Shown here one piece after another: positions 38,401 to 50,700 of a DNA stretch of 64,000 nt (position 1 is its first letter; every line of letters begins with the position of its first letter). Below the pieces are notes generated by a model. The model did not search any database. It saw nothing but the letters and a program-made list of their open reading frames with translations, and had not been told where the DNA came from. Source of the stretch: Chondrilla cf. caribensis (Eukaryota > Porifera > Demospongiae > Chondrillida > Chondrillidae); NCBI GenBank assembly GCA_964020155.1, contig OZ026555.1:577515-641514 (forward strand). Reading direction: 5' to 3'. A program made the position numbers and the translations under genes.

Positions 38401-39403
38401 ACATGCAAAGAGAGTTTCCTGCAACAGAATTAAGCACGGAAGACTTAATAATATTACTATATTCGTTTAAACTTTTGAACAGAATATTGTATTACCAATT
38501 GGGACCTACTAGTTTCCCAACCTACCTTTTGCAACAGTCCAATGCATCATTCGTCTGAGTAGAGTGGGTATCAACTTGAAACAATTACAACAATTAAGTG
38601 GATTACATTGGTGGAAACAACAAAAATCACAACAGTTACTGCAACCTAAATCATCCAATGTCATCCAGCATACTGCTAGAATAATCACTGATATCACAAC
38701 AGTTACTACAGCTGCTACAATATAATTAAGCATGCAGTTGTACATAGTTACTAGAATGACTTTCACTATTTCAATGTGATGGTTATCCAGCTGAGGAGTC
38801 TTATAATGATCAGAGCAGTTCATGAAGGTCTTCCACAAATCTGCTGATCCACTACTGCTGTTAATCTTCAATTCATTATGTACATGAAGTTCAACATCTA
38901 CCAATACCGAAAGTTCACCACCAACGAAGTACATTACAACATTTCCCATACCATCTATAGTGGTGAAGCTGTATACATCTAAAGTATCATGGTAATACAC
39001 TGGCTGGCAAAGAGAATAAATGTGACCCATTGGTAGACATAAAGTCTGGTTGGAAAAAAACAAACTCTTTACAGCTGATTTGCTTCTTTTCCAAAAGAAG
39101 AATCCATTAATGCGAGAAGATGCTGGAACATTATGTGGTACTTCAAAGGTCAGCCGACAAGGACTGTTCACTAGCATTCCATGGCCATCATAATCATTGA
39201 CAGTCCCTTCACCAGTGCAGCTTCTTGGCTGAGATCCCCTAGCGTGACACACTAGTGCAGTACAAATGGTGGAACCACCATTACAAGATTCAGGTGATGG
39301 GAGATGTTGTATCACAATAGGTATCAGGGTCACACCAGTTATTGCTATACTAAATAGTACCATTCCAAAAATTAGTATACAACAAAGTCTGCAGCTGCTT
39401 GCT
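35456..39403 (-). CDS. M1: two-pass membrane protein with death domain
   Basis: Coding exons in order are 39403-38526, 38418-38335, 38244-38157, 36207-36113 and 35772-35456, with every junction phase matched. From the internal ATG at 39363 this gives 473 residues. The frame stays open to the acceptor at 39403, so a short first exon may supply the true start; the candidate ATG at 39475 is out of phase. The N-terminal membrane segment is followed by an extracellular domain of about 200 residues with about nine Cys and sequons (SNQT, NCSD). Then come a second membrane segment and a Cys-cluster juxtamembrane (CSNCCDFCCFHQC) that could be palmitoylated. A linker over three small exons precedes a C-terminal death domain very like those of P1/P2 (VAAKWRSFGIFLGVGHACL). 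The gene is head-to-head with P2. The ectodomain differs from the P family but also ends in DLW...NC. Confidence 0.78.
36655..36822. mobile_element. Short MITE, partial
   Basis: It begins CAGTGAATTCACGTTAATC after TA, carries the same interior phrases as 1496-1653 in reverse, and abuts the larger element at 36823. Confidence 0.5.
36823..37988. mobile_element. 1.2-kb pogo/Tigger-like element, copy 1
   Basis: The left end CAGTGAACCCTCTCTAATC and the inverted right end GATTATTGAGATTTCACTG bound 1166 bp inside M1 intron 4. Copies of about the same length lie at 45980 and 47319 in the equivalent intron of M2. Inside is a conserved segment TTGGGCTAGAATTCGAG and another encoding a shared 80-codon minus-strand frame (37642-37394). 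No full transposase is present. Confidence 0.65.
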
Positions 39404-41097
39404 CTGTAGTGAAAATAAGAGATTCCAAATGGTAAATAATATTGGAATAAAATTAAGAACTACCTAATTTGGCATGCTGTTTCTATATCATCATGTCATT
39501 GGTTTTAATTAATATTCTGTCTTTTTGACCAATTCACGGACAGTTTTTTATGAGTTAATGGTGGATTCAGTTTAGGGGCCGGAGCTATAGGCATCCAACA
39601 TCTTTATAACGACATAAAACGCGAACACTGTATGGACTAGTATGAAATTCTGATTAATTTCAATCGGTTGATCACGGTAGAGATATAGATAATTGTTATT
39701 GGGTAAATCGACTCCGATTCGACAATTATAGTATAGCTAATATTGGTCTCGGCGATATACCGTGGGCAGTTTACCTCAGTCTAAAGACTAGCTGCATATA
39801 AATTAAGGTAATTCGCCTGAATAAACTTCCAAACTTCTGTTGGTCGTATACCTGTCTCCGAAACAGGGCTTTGAAATACACTGTGCTGCGGAGTACCTTG
39901 GGTCATATGCTATTCAAAGATGATGATCAATCGACTTCTTCACAGCATCGCTGTAGTAAAGCATTAAACGCCCTATCGCTGGACTATTGTCTGGAAGCTT
40001 ACTAGTACACCTATACTCTGCTCCCAAGAACAATTGCGAGTTCTTGGTCTCTAGTCTTCAAGCAGTGATTCAAGTAGCTAAAAGTGTTCAGAATTAACCA
40101 GTATTCAAAATTACCCCGAATTACCTTATAGACCCATAAAACATCACATTCCATCGATAACAATAAGGTCCACGGTTGCTAACCTATCAGACGAGCAATA
40201 TCTCCAAGCCATTTTTGTCTACCGTCTGTGAAGAAAGGGCGCGGCGCAGTCGTTTGTAAAGGTATAATTTAACGATATTCATATGCTGAGTGCGCTAACT
40301 GAAAATACCCTAACGTGTTATCCTGCTCCCGCGGGTATACACAACACCGTATATTCTTGGATCTCACGCCCAAAAACCACCTCACCCAAAGTTGAAGTCG
40401 CATGACCCATGTAGTTCAAGTTCTGCTCTATAGGGAATCTCTTTCGAGTAAATGATCTAAACTAGCAAGCTCGACCGTTTTTATTATCTATCAGATTCTA
40501 CGATTTGAGTAGTAAGTTAAGTATGTGCTGTAGCTACCGATATGTGGTGGTTTTATATGTGACTAGGGTAGCTAGAACGGAGTAATTTGAGACATCCGAC
40601 TTTTGATAATGCTCAGCTTTCGATTCGAGTTCAAATCAGCGATATCTTTCTGCTTAGGAGATTAACCAGTGTAAACATAGCTATCCCACATTAACCGGCA
40701 GTTTCCAGGCAGTAGCTAATAGTGGGACATCATTTCTGTTTGCCGCCCCGAGAGAGCTAGAGAGAGTTAATTGTGTCTGAAGCTTCAACATGCATTAATT
40801 TATTAAAGTAAAATTATTTAAGTCGGCATTATCCGCATTGCCAAAATATTGACATGCTTAGAATGCAAAGAGGGAAATTGAGCGGTAAATACAGTATACC
40901 TTCAGTCTGTGTTTAGGTCATTACTGCATGGGTGCAGAGATGTATAGAGGATTTGACCCGAATCGGTAATTTTCATTTCTTTGCCAATGTGCTAGATCGG
41001 TAGATAATAATCCACTACTCGCATTACTGGGTGTACTTGGTAAATTTTAGCTCTTATATATGACTTATATAAGTGTTTAAATCATTCAGTTTTGCAG
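39404..41097. promoter_or_regulatory. Shared upstream region of M1 and P2
   Basis: M1 and P2 are divergently transcribed from this 1.7-kb region. A block at 40130-40290 is strongly conserved with 53010-53165 between M2 and P3. It includes AACAATAAGGTCCACGGTTG and ends GTCGTTTGTAAAG|GTATAA, a likely 5' non-coding exon donor for P2 at 40261. The P2 coding exon follows acceptor TTTTGCAG at 41097. Conservation in both duplicated pairs supports a regulatory/leader role. Confidence 0.5.
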
Positions 41098-41140
41098 GCC
41101 AATACAAGTATAGTCCATTGAAGTTACCGAACTGGAAAGA

Positions 41141-43151
41141 ATGCCTTGTTGCAAGAGCACTTCATCTCAGATCACTGCTTCATGTATCTTCCTGTGCATA
41201 GCTTTGTCTGCTTTTGTTATAACAGTGATCACTTTATTATTCCTGTTGGCTGTTACCTTTTTTAACGACGATATACGTGGATGCACTTCAATCTATTTTG
41301 GATTGGAATCTAAAGTGACTGACGTGCCTCTAAATGCATCACTGTTTAAACATGATCCAAATACAATATATTTGTTGGACCTGAAACTGGCATATGCAAG
41401 GCATGACCGAGTTTTTAAAACGTGGGACCTTTCTGTGCAATATCATTATCAATACATACTTGATTCTGACATTCCAGGGGCTATGTGGTTTTGTGTAGCA
41501 TCCAATGTTCCATCCACATCTTGTCTTCCTGCTTCCTGGGTTGATGATGTTGCCTTTGGAATTTCACTGTGGGATTCTTCTTCAAACATCTTCTATTACT
41601 GCATATTTGATTTCTGGAAAAAACCTCCCACTGTTGAGCACATTGTTTACGATAGTACAACTAAGTTAGTTGACTTATGGGCCAATCACAATAACTGTAA
41701 ATTGAAAGCAATTGCAATGTTGCTTTCAGATTGCTTCTGTGGAGTTCTGTTAATCCCTACATTTGTCGGCTGTGTCTGTCTGTTTTGTTGCATAAGAAAA
41801 TATCGGAAGAAAAAGAAAAAAGAGCAACTGTTAAGAGCTTATCCTAGCTAGTGAGTCTATCATACAGACTGTGATGTGTGTTGTGTGTATTGTGTGTGTG
41901 TGCATGCATGCATGTCTTATATTCTCCTATTAATAGTGATGCACTTGGAGTACGATCTCAGCCCCCACCTCATATAGCAAGCCATCCAATTCGTCAATCA
42001 AAACGCACGCCACCTGGACCTACTATTCAACCTTCTCTACAAACTCACATTTCGACAACTGGGTCTGTAAATTTAACTGTTGGCCCATATGATATGTCCA
42101 ACATAGCGAACCCCTCTTCACTGGTAATTCGAGACCAAACTCACAACTATGTTCGTAAACAAACAAACAAACAGAACAGAGTTCCACCACTGACACCTGG
42201 AGGTGTGGTACACGTCCCTGGACCACCTCCTCCTGTTCTGCCTCATGTTGACAAGCCAGCCTCCAGAAAAAAGAAGTCACTTCCCTGGAGTGGCGATTCG
42301 AGGCCGAACAAGCAACTATGATTGTGAACAAACACCTCTAGTCAAGCCACTCACTGCCCGTCCTTCACAGAACCCTCAACGTAAGTAGTGTACTCTACTT
42401 GACAATGTGTGTCTTTTGCAAGGGAGATGGTAATGTCCCTTCAGTGAGGACACCGTAACCTCTGAATTGAGAGACCTCTGTTAGAAGGACAAGTGATAGA
42501 GAAGGTGGTGGTTCTAACTATCACCCATCACACGATATGTCCAATGTAGTGAACTCCTCTTCACTGGTAATTTGAGACCAAACTCACAACTATGTTTTTA
42601 TATGTAACACCAACTACGGTCCCCAAGGTGTTCGTAGAGGTATTCTATTGCTACAGTACTAGTTGTGCCCATACTGTATGCTTTGTTTTATATACTCCAG
42701 TCCTTATTCCCATTGTGACACTCTGTAGCTATTGAATGTACTTCCCCTGTGTGTGTTATTTCTGTGAAGTGTGCACTATGAACATGTTCCTACTCCATGT
42801 GGTATATAGTAGATTGTTAATGCAGGATTGCCTACCACAGACGCAGCACATCCAGTATCTCCATACTCTACTCACCTTGATCTCCCATCCTTGAAGCATC
42901 GCATTATCCCCATGGTTGCTGCCAAGTGGGATTCTTTTGGTATATTCCTCGGAGTAGAGCATGCTTGTCTGCAGAAGGTCAAGAGGGACTACCGTATGGA
43001 CTGTGAAAGGGCATGTGAGGAGATGTTGAAGTTGTGGTTTGCTAAGGACACCGGCACTGGTGACAGACCACGGACATGGGCTACAGTGATCGATGCTCTG
43101 GAGGAGGAGGGGTACAGAGCACAAGCTGAGGCACTGAGGGAGCAGTTGTAG
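41141..43151 (+). CDS. P2: two-pass death-domain membrane protein, one frameshift
   Basis: Exons are 41141-41850, 41937-42380 and 42826-43151. Exon A starts MPCCKS, followed by a hydrophobic segment (about 10-42), an ectodomain, and a second membrane segment with basic RKYRKKKKKEQ. Exon B is 444 bp where intact relatives are length 2 modulo 3. A run of six A after CCTCCAG (about 42260) has one base more than P3, so the frame shifts before the FPGV(A/V)IRD region and the death-domain exon is read out of frame. Exon C itself is intact as a death domain (VAAKWDSFGIFLGVEHACL) and ends at TAG two codons early relative to P1. Either P2 is a recent pseudogene, or an indel error in a homopolymer must be suspected. 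It is head-to-head with M1. Confidence 0.72.
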
Positions 43152-43804
43152 AAGTGACACTACACCTGAGACTCCATGCAGTGGTGTGTGTGTGTGTGTG
43201 TGTGCACGTGTGTATCACAATTATATTTTTAGAGTATACTTAGAGTATAGTCTATTTGTATAATCAATTTAGTACTGCTAACTCCTTGTATACTATTGCG
43301 ATAAGACTTATTATTGGAAGTTTTATAATAGACTTGAAATATTATATATTTTATCTATCATCATAATTGTGAGCCATCCAACTGTTGACAAACATTAACA
43401 TAATACATGCATAGCTACTGCTGCTGATACCATATAAATTGAATAATAAAATGTACAAAAGCAGGCACTTCTGGTCATTATAACCACCATTCTGTCACTG
43501 TGCTGAGCAGTTCAAAGTTTAACTCAGTACAGGCAGTTGTATATCTATATTTTTTGAAATTATAGTATCTGCAATAATTAATACATTTGAAAGAATTCAA
43601 ACTAATTATAAATGACACGCAACGCATGCAGATCTATAGCTACGTACACTACATAAATTTGAAGCCTATACTGCATATTAGTCCTATAAGTACAAATTAA
43701 ATCATTATAATATTATAAGCTGTTTGAATTCAGACTTTCTATGAAATTACTCACACATTTACTTATACTGTAGCTATAGTAATTGGTATAGTAATATAAT
43801 ATCA
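43152..43804. other. Region between convergent P2 and M2
   Basis: The 3' flanks of P2 and M2 meet here. The sequence is homologous to 34822-35455 between P1 and M1, including the GT tract and the AT-rich part, so the convergent spacing was duplicated too. No gene is seen. Confidence 0.7.
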
Positions 43805-46800
43805 TTACACTGGGGAGTCCCTCTCATTCAATTCACGCCTTAACGCGATAGCTTGTTCTCTGTATCCTGCCTCCTCAAAAGCACTGATCACTGTAGCCCA
43901 TGTCCGTGGTCTTTTACCAGTGCCGATATCATTAGCCAACCACAATTTGAGCATCTCCTCACAAGCCCTTTCGCAATCATTAGGGTTGTTCTTCATGACC
44001 TTATCCACAACTGTGTTCTCTACTCCGAGAAATATACCAAACGGCTTCATTTTGGCAGCAACCGTAGGGACAATGTGATGCTTCAAGGATGGGAGGTCAG
44101 GCTGGATATCACTCTGTACAGGACATACTATAACTCTAGTGGGGACTGAACAAGGTATAGGAATACATGTGAAAGCAGGTGGTACATTGAATACATTGCC
44201 ACATGTGTGGAACAGGTCCTTGACACATTGCCAAATACTGTATATACACACATACCAAATGTTGGAGGTATATAAGAATTTATATAATATTATACGTATA
44301 TACACCGCATCTCTAGGTAATTCTAATATCATTGATTATTGAATGGAGCTCATTAAGTATAGACATAACAGGTTGATTACATACTACCGACAATTTTTCC
44401 AGGATGTAACATTAATTTGTTGGAAATTAAGGTATAAATTATTATATGAGATTCATGCAATGTACATCTCCTAAAACCTTTGTAAACACCTATACAGTGT
44501 ATCAGCTACCACATGATATTATGGCACACTGCAATCCAGGTTTTATTAACCAAAAAATAACATATCAAATACTCTCCATCCAGGTACGTCCCCATAACAT
44601 CCGGTCCCTAGTCGGTCACTGTATGTACAGGTGGCACACATAGACTACATTTAGCACGTTGAATGCATACCTTGGGGAAAAGTCACATTACTATTCAATT
44701 TAGGGCAACTTGATGAACGATCCGTCAGTCTCAAGAAATTGGAAGTAGCTAGCTGACCACTATCCCTGTCAGTGAGTAAATAAAAATAAATCCAAGTGAA
44801 CAATAATGGTATCATATGAAGTAAGGATTGTGAATTCTCTTTAGCCTTAATATCTTAAGGTGGTGAAACCTATTGCTTGTTACGAGCATTTGGACATAGT
44901 TTGTTCAAAACTTGGCGTCTCGGACATTTCAACCCTGTGAACGGTCTTCATGCAGCAAACTAATTCATGCACAAGTGCTTGTTGGGAGGCTATAAAATTT
45001 GAACCTCCCGCTAAGGCACTTCCTGTCACATGACTTTCAATCTGAGGCTGCATGCAGTTGCAATAGAGGAAGTTAGCACAAAAAGGGGGTCCATCATTGG
45101 TATGGGATAAGGCTAGCATCCAGGCTTATCAGAGGTTTCCTTGTCAACTTTTGAATAAACTGCCTAAACTCTCCTAAGAAACCTAAAGGTTCAACTTAAC
45201 GCCAAAGATATGTACTAGTTACTACACGCTCTCTGTGCCGTATTGCGTTTACTGCTCGAGACCCGAGGGTGAGTGCAGTAAACAAAGCAATATGGCAGAG
45301 AGAGCATGTAGTAAGTGGATTATCGCAAAATAGCCGCCTAGAAAAATACGCCGTACGTTTGAATTCAAATATTTTTATTCCCCTCGTTTCGATATTTCCA
45401 GTAATTTTGTTTCTCTTTCAAGAAAATGGTCTATCATAAGCATTAGCAGCCTTTCAGCAGTGAGGAAAGCCAACCACTAGCTATTGTGTAAGCGATTTGA
45501 TTTCGACGTGGAAGATGACGAGTCCCAAAAATGAGTATGGTGTGGTGCCCCAACTCTGGACGCTTTCTACTTTGGAACATCAAGTACGATGATCGGTTAA
45601 ATTTATTCAAATCATTAAACGTTGTTTCGTAGATTGAGGATCAGTTTGATACCAAACTTGATCCGAAAAACGGCCGATTCGCGAAGAGAACAGTTTCGCA
45701 ACAATCCAAAGTGTCCGAAATTAGGAAGCGTTAGGGGTTCAGGGCACCTCACCATGAAAACAGAGCGAAACAAATCAAGCCAATGAAGAAAGTTGTACGT
45801 TGTACACCAGTACGAAACTGATTGATTGATTGACAATGGTCTTCCAAAGTGTTGATTGATGTGATAATTGTGCGGTCGCGTTGCTAGGTTTTAGGGGGCG
45901 CTTGCAGGTTACTGCAGTGCTGGTAACCTGTATACCGGCATACCGGTCTCTTTGATGTATGACGTCATCGGGCGATAAACCGTGAAACCTCTCTAATCCG
46001 CCCCCCTATTATCTGCCAAACCCGCTAATCCATCCTAGTTTTCAAAGAATGAATGAAAATGTACTCGTTTAATAGACATCTAATCCGCCACCTGCCAATA
46101 GTGCCATCTGCCACAAGTTTTGTGACGAAATAGCAGTATGAACTGATAACTTCCCCCAGAAATCTGTCACGTGATAGACCTGTAGTATGCAAGATGGCCG
46201 ATTTCAGAATGTCAACATATAAAAATTGGGTTATAGAATTCGAGCGCAATGGCTTCACTGAAATTTATATTTTCAAAGAAGGTTCTTATAAACTGAAAAG
46301 AGACACCCAAGAAATTTGAACACAGCAGCCCCATGAACAAGTTTTTAGTTTGAATTTTAGACTACTTGCTCTGCTTGCAATGTTAGTATTCAACTTGTCC
46401 ACTGATGTGCACTGACTGAAAACAAAGCGAGTGAAGAAACCCAAATTCAACAACGGGCTAATACTATTGTTACATTATTGTTGCCATGATGCAACACATT
46501 CTGAGATGTTTTGTGCACATACCAATGTGTAGTTCTCACCTTCCAACTTCTGACTTAGCAGATGTGCAACTTTTTAAAGAAGGAGATCGTTTATTATCTG
46601 AAACAGGAATCAATAAAGGATGTAATCAACCGTAATGATTATAAATCCTTCCAGCGAACGGTGTGTCAATATATTGGATCCATTTGTCCCTATATAACAA
46701 TACAGGGTCTGGCATAGGATGTACGGAACGTACCATAAGAATTGGGAAGTTGGGTGAGTTCAGTCTCAGACCTACTGGAGCTCATACTACCTTCAAATGT

Positions 46801-49800
46801 CCTCCTCCATGAATGTGAGGGTACCATACGGGATGATCCCCTAACAATCATATACAAAAGTCAATGTGAATAACAGATCAGAGAGAAGCATGTGCAGCTC
46901 TCTATTCAAACACAAGTCAGAAAAGTGGCCAAAGTTTAGAATTTGAAAAAGATAAGGGGGATTATAAATCTAAAAATATCATGTATCAATAATTTTGTAA
47001 ACTTGGAAACAAATTTCGGTCAGGAGGGCATTTACCCCTCCCTACATTACATTAGTGTTGCCATGATGCAACACATTCTGATATGTTTTGTGCACATATC
47101 AGTGTGTGGTAGGCTCAAACCTCATTGATCCACCACCCTGCTAATCTGCCATGAAACTGAGACTACCAATTGTGGTGGATCATCGAGATTTCACTGTACG
47201 TGCAATTGTAATATTATATGTCAAATCAATATTAACCTATATTCAACACAGAGACACTCGTATACTCCTTTGAAATAACACAAACTGCATGAGGGCATAT
47301 ATTTAATTTGAATTAATACAGTGAAACCTCTCTAATCCACCAAACCCACTAATCCACCCTAGTCTTCAAAGAATGAATACTGCCATCCATCACAATTACT
47401 AATGACGAAATAGTAGTATGAAGTTATTATTTCCTCCGGAAAAATGCCACATGATAGACCTGTAGCTTGTATCGCGCGAAAAAAATGGCCGATGTAGAAA
47501 TGCCATGAAGTAGGAATTGGGCTAGAATTCAAAGGCAATGGCTTTGCTAAACGTTATATCTTCAGAGAAAGTTATAATCTTAAAAGAGACGGCCAAGTAA
47601 TTTGACTGTGGTAACCCCAAGAGTTTTCAGTTCGAATTTTAGACTACTTGTTCTATCTACAATGTTAGTATTCAACTTGTCCACTGATGTGTACAAACTG
47701 AAAACAAAGCGAATGAAGTAACCCAAATTTGAAAAATTAGAATGGGCTATTACTATTGTTGCCATGATGCAACACATTCTGAGATGTTTTGTGCACATAC
47801 CAATGTGTAGTTCTCACCTTCCAACTTCTGACTTAGCAGATGTGCAACTTTTTAAAGAAGGTGACCCTTTATTACCTAAAATAGGAATCAATAAATTAAG
47901 GATGTAATCAACCATCACAATTCCTTCCAATGAATGGGGTGTCCATATATGCATGGATCCATTTGTACCTAAAACAATACAGGGTCTAGCATAGGATGTA
48001 TTGAACGTACCATAAGAATTGGGAAATCGGGTGAGTTCAGTCTCAGACCTACTGGAGCTCATACGATCTTCAAATGCACTACTCCATGGATGTGAGGGTA
48101 CCATACGGGATGATCCTCTAACAATCGTATACAAAAGTCAATGTAAATGACAGATCAGAGAGAAGCATGTGCAGCCCTCTATTCAATCACAAGTCAGAAA
48201 AGTGGCCAAAGTTTAGAATTTGAAAAAGATAAGGGGAGATTATAAATTTATAAAATATTATGCATCGATGTTAACTTTGCAAAGAAACAAATTTTGGCCA
48301 GAAGGGGGCATTCGCCCCTCCCTAAATTACATTATTGTTGCCATGATGCAACACATTCTGAGATGTTTTGAGCACGTACCAGCATATGTGTTATAGACTC
48401 AAACCTCATTAATCCACCAACCCCACTAATCTGCCATGAAATTGAGATCCCAAATTGTGGTGGATTATCGAGATTTCACTGTTAGTAGTACCAAATGAAT
48501 GCAAACATTCATGTGGTTCACTATTTGCTGAAAAGGTGATTAGAATGTCTAATATACTTTTGGTGATTAATATTACCTGGTCCAACTACATATAATTATT
48601 TCACTCAACTACAACTAAATTGACATACAACGTTCCATGCCATTACTTCTTACCTTCCTTTCTCAGATACAGCAGAAATGTTACTATGGGTATCATCTAA
48701 GTAGACAGAAATGGAATCTTCCTCTCGGATGTTTTCAAGATCTACAGACAAAAGACATAAATTACTCTTTGATAAATTTTAAAACAATATTAACATTGTA
48801 TCATTCTACGTAATAAAATATGAGGACCGACCATCATTCGGTGTCCCAGTGATTAATGAAGTTACTCCCACCCTGCGTAATTGTAATCCTTTGCACCACA
48901 TGCAAAGAGAGTTTCCAGCAACAGAATTAAGCATGGAAGACTTAATAATATTACTATATTCATTTAAACTTTTGAACAGAATATTGTATTACCAATTGGG
49001 ACCTACTAGTTTCCCAACCTACCTTTTGCAACAGTCCAATGCATCATTCGTCTGAGTAAAGTGGGTATCAACTTGAAACAATTACAACAATTAAGTGGAT
49101 TACATTGGTAGAAACAACAAAAATCACAACAGTTACTGCAACCTGAAGTATCCAATGTCATCCTGGACCAGCAAAATATTACAGCTAGAATAATCACTGA
49201 TATCACAGTTATAGCTACAAAACCTACAATCCATTTCTGCCTGGTTACTAGAATGAAATTCACAATTTCAATGTGATGGTTATCCAGCTGAGAAGTCTTA
49301 TGATGATCAGAGCAGTTCATGAAGGTCTTCCACAAATCTGCTGATCCACTACTGCTGTTAATCTTCAATACATTATATACATGAACATCTACCAATACCG
49401 AAAGTTCCCCATCAACGAAGTACATTACAACATTTCCCATACCATCTATAGTGGTGAAGCTGTATACATCTAAAGTATCATGGTAATACACTGGCTGGCA
49501 AAGAGAATGAATGTGACCCGTTGGTAGACATAAAGTCTGGTCGGAAAAAAACAAAGTCTTTACAGCTGATTTGCTTCTTTTCCAAAAGAAGAATCCATCA
49601 AGGCGAGAAGATGCTGGAACATTATGTGGTAGATCAAAGGTCAGCCGACAAGGACTGTTCACTAGCATTCCATGGCCATCATAATCATTGACAGTCCCTT
49701 CACCAGTGCAGCTTCTTGGCTGAGATCCCTTAGTGTGACACACTAGTGCAGTACAAATGGTGGAACCACCATCACAAGATTCAGGTGATGGGAGCTGTAT

Positions 49801-49967
49801 TATCACAATAGGTAACAGGATCATACCAAGAAGTGATACAATACCACTTGCAATCATAAAAATTAGTATACAATCACAACAGCTGCGGGTTCTGCAGTGA
49901 AAATAAGAGATAACAAAAATAGTAATTATTACAATTAGAATAAAATTAAGAACTACCTATAATGCAT
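43805..49967 (-). CDS. M2: two-pass death-domain membrane protein, one acceptor lost
   Basis: The predicted start is ATG at 49967 (exon 49967-49957), then 49891-49023, [48915-48832], 48741-48654, 44765-44671 and 44145-43805. With the bracketed exon it encodes 495 residues, without it 467. The ectodomain, second membrane segment and Cys cluster (CSNCCDFCCFYQC) match M1. The acceptor of the bracketed 84-bp exon reads GTTGCTG instead of GTTGCAG as in M1. Because that exon is 84 bp and flanked by phase-1 introns, skipping it keeps the frame. The death domain is more diverged (VAAKMKPFGIFLGVENTVV, Trp replaced by Met-Lys) and the C-terminus is eight residues longer than in M1. Intron 4 holds two 1.2-kb transposon copies. 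The gene is head-to-head with P3. Confidence 0.74.
45980..47196. mobile_element. 1.2-kb pogo/Tigger-like element, copy 2
   Basis: It begins CGTGAAACCTCTCTAATCC and ends ATCGAGATTTCACTG. The interior matches copy 1 at 36823. It has no counterpart in M1, so it inserted after the gene-pair duplication. Confidence 0.65.
47319..48481. mobile_element. 1.2-kb pogo/Tigger-like element, copy 3
   Basis: It begins CAGTGAAACCTCTCTAATCC after TA and ends ATCGAGATTTCACTG. The flanking sequence downstream matches the flank of copy 1 in M1, so this copy predates the duplication of the M gene. Confidence 0.7.
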
Positions 49968-50189
49968 GCTGTTTCCATATCATCATGTCTGGTTTTAATT
50001 AATAATTTGTCTTTTTCACCAATTCAGTTTAGGGGCCGGAGCTATAGGTCTCCGGTTTATGACATAAAACGCAAACACTGTATGGACTAGTATGAAATTC
50101 TGATTAATTTCAATTGGTTGATCATGGTAGAGATATAGATAATTGCTATTGGGTAAATTAAATCTACTCTGATTCGACAATAGTATAGG

Positions 50190-50700
50190 TAAAACACCCT
50201 AATCTGATGAAACTTTATGGAAGGCTTATATACCTTCTCCGCAAAGAAGCCAACATCAACCAAGCTTTTTACGACAGACTGTTCTTTAGTATGTCAACCT
50301 TTCACAGCTAAAACGAAGGGATCAATCGGAATATACGGACACGCGCCCATACTAACCGAGGACGCCATAATTACGTCATTGACCGCACCCACCTCGCATG
50401 ACGTCATCATTGCTAATGTCAGGGGGAAAGATGTCGAGGAAACAGCAATTTCGGGGCGAACAAAGGCAGGTGAATTTTGTCGAGAATTCCCTATTTCCAA
50501 TCACTTAAACCTATTAATATTAAGTATACGTCATCACCTGACGAAGTTCAATCTGGCAGAGAAGATATAAGAAGGGGATTAAGGCTAATGACACAAAGGG
50601 CAAGAATTATGACGCATGAAATGGATAAAATAATGTCCATTCCGGTCAGGCACAGCGTATCTGGTTCAACGCTCAACACGTGAAGTTTTGACGCTTCCTG
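50190..50700. other. Unassigned insertion between M2 and the LINE
   Basis: It is absent from the homologous M1/P2 intergenic region. A 117-codon plus-strand frame (50217-50570) shows no family signature. The block contains a TGACGTCATC palindromic core. It may be part of the same insertion event as the LINE or a separate element. Confidence 0.35.
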
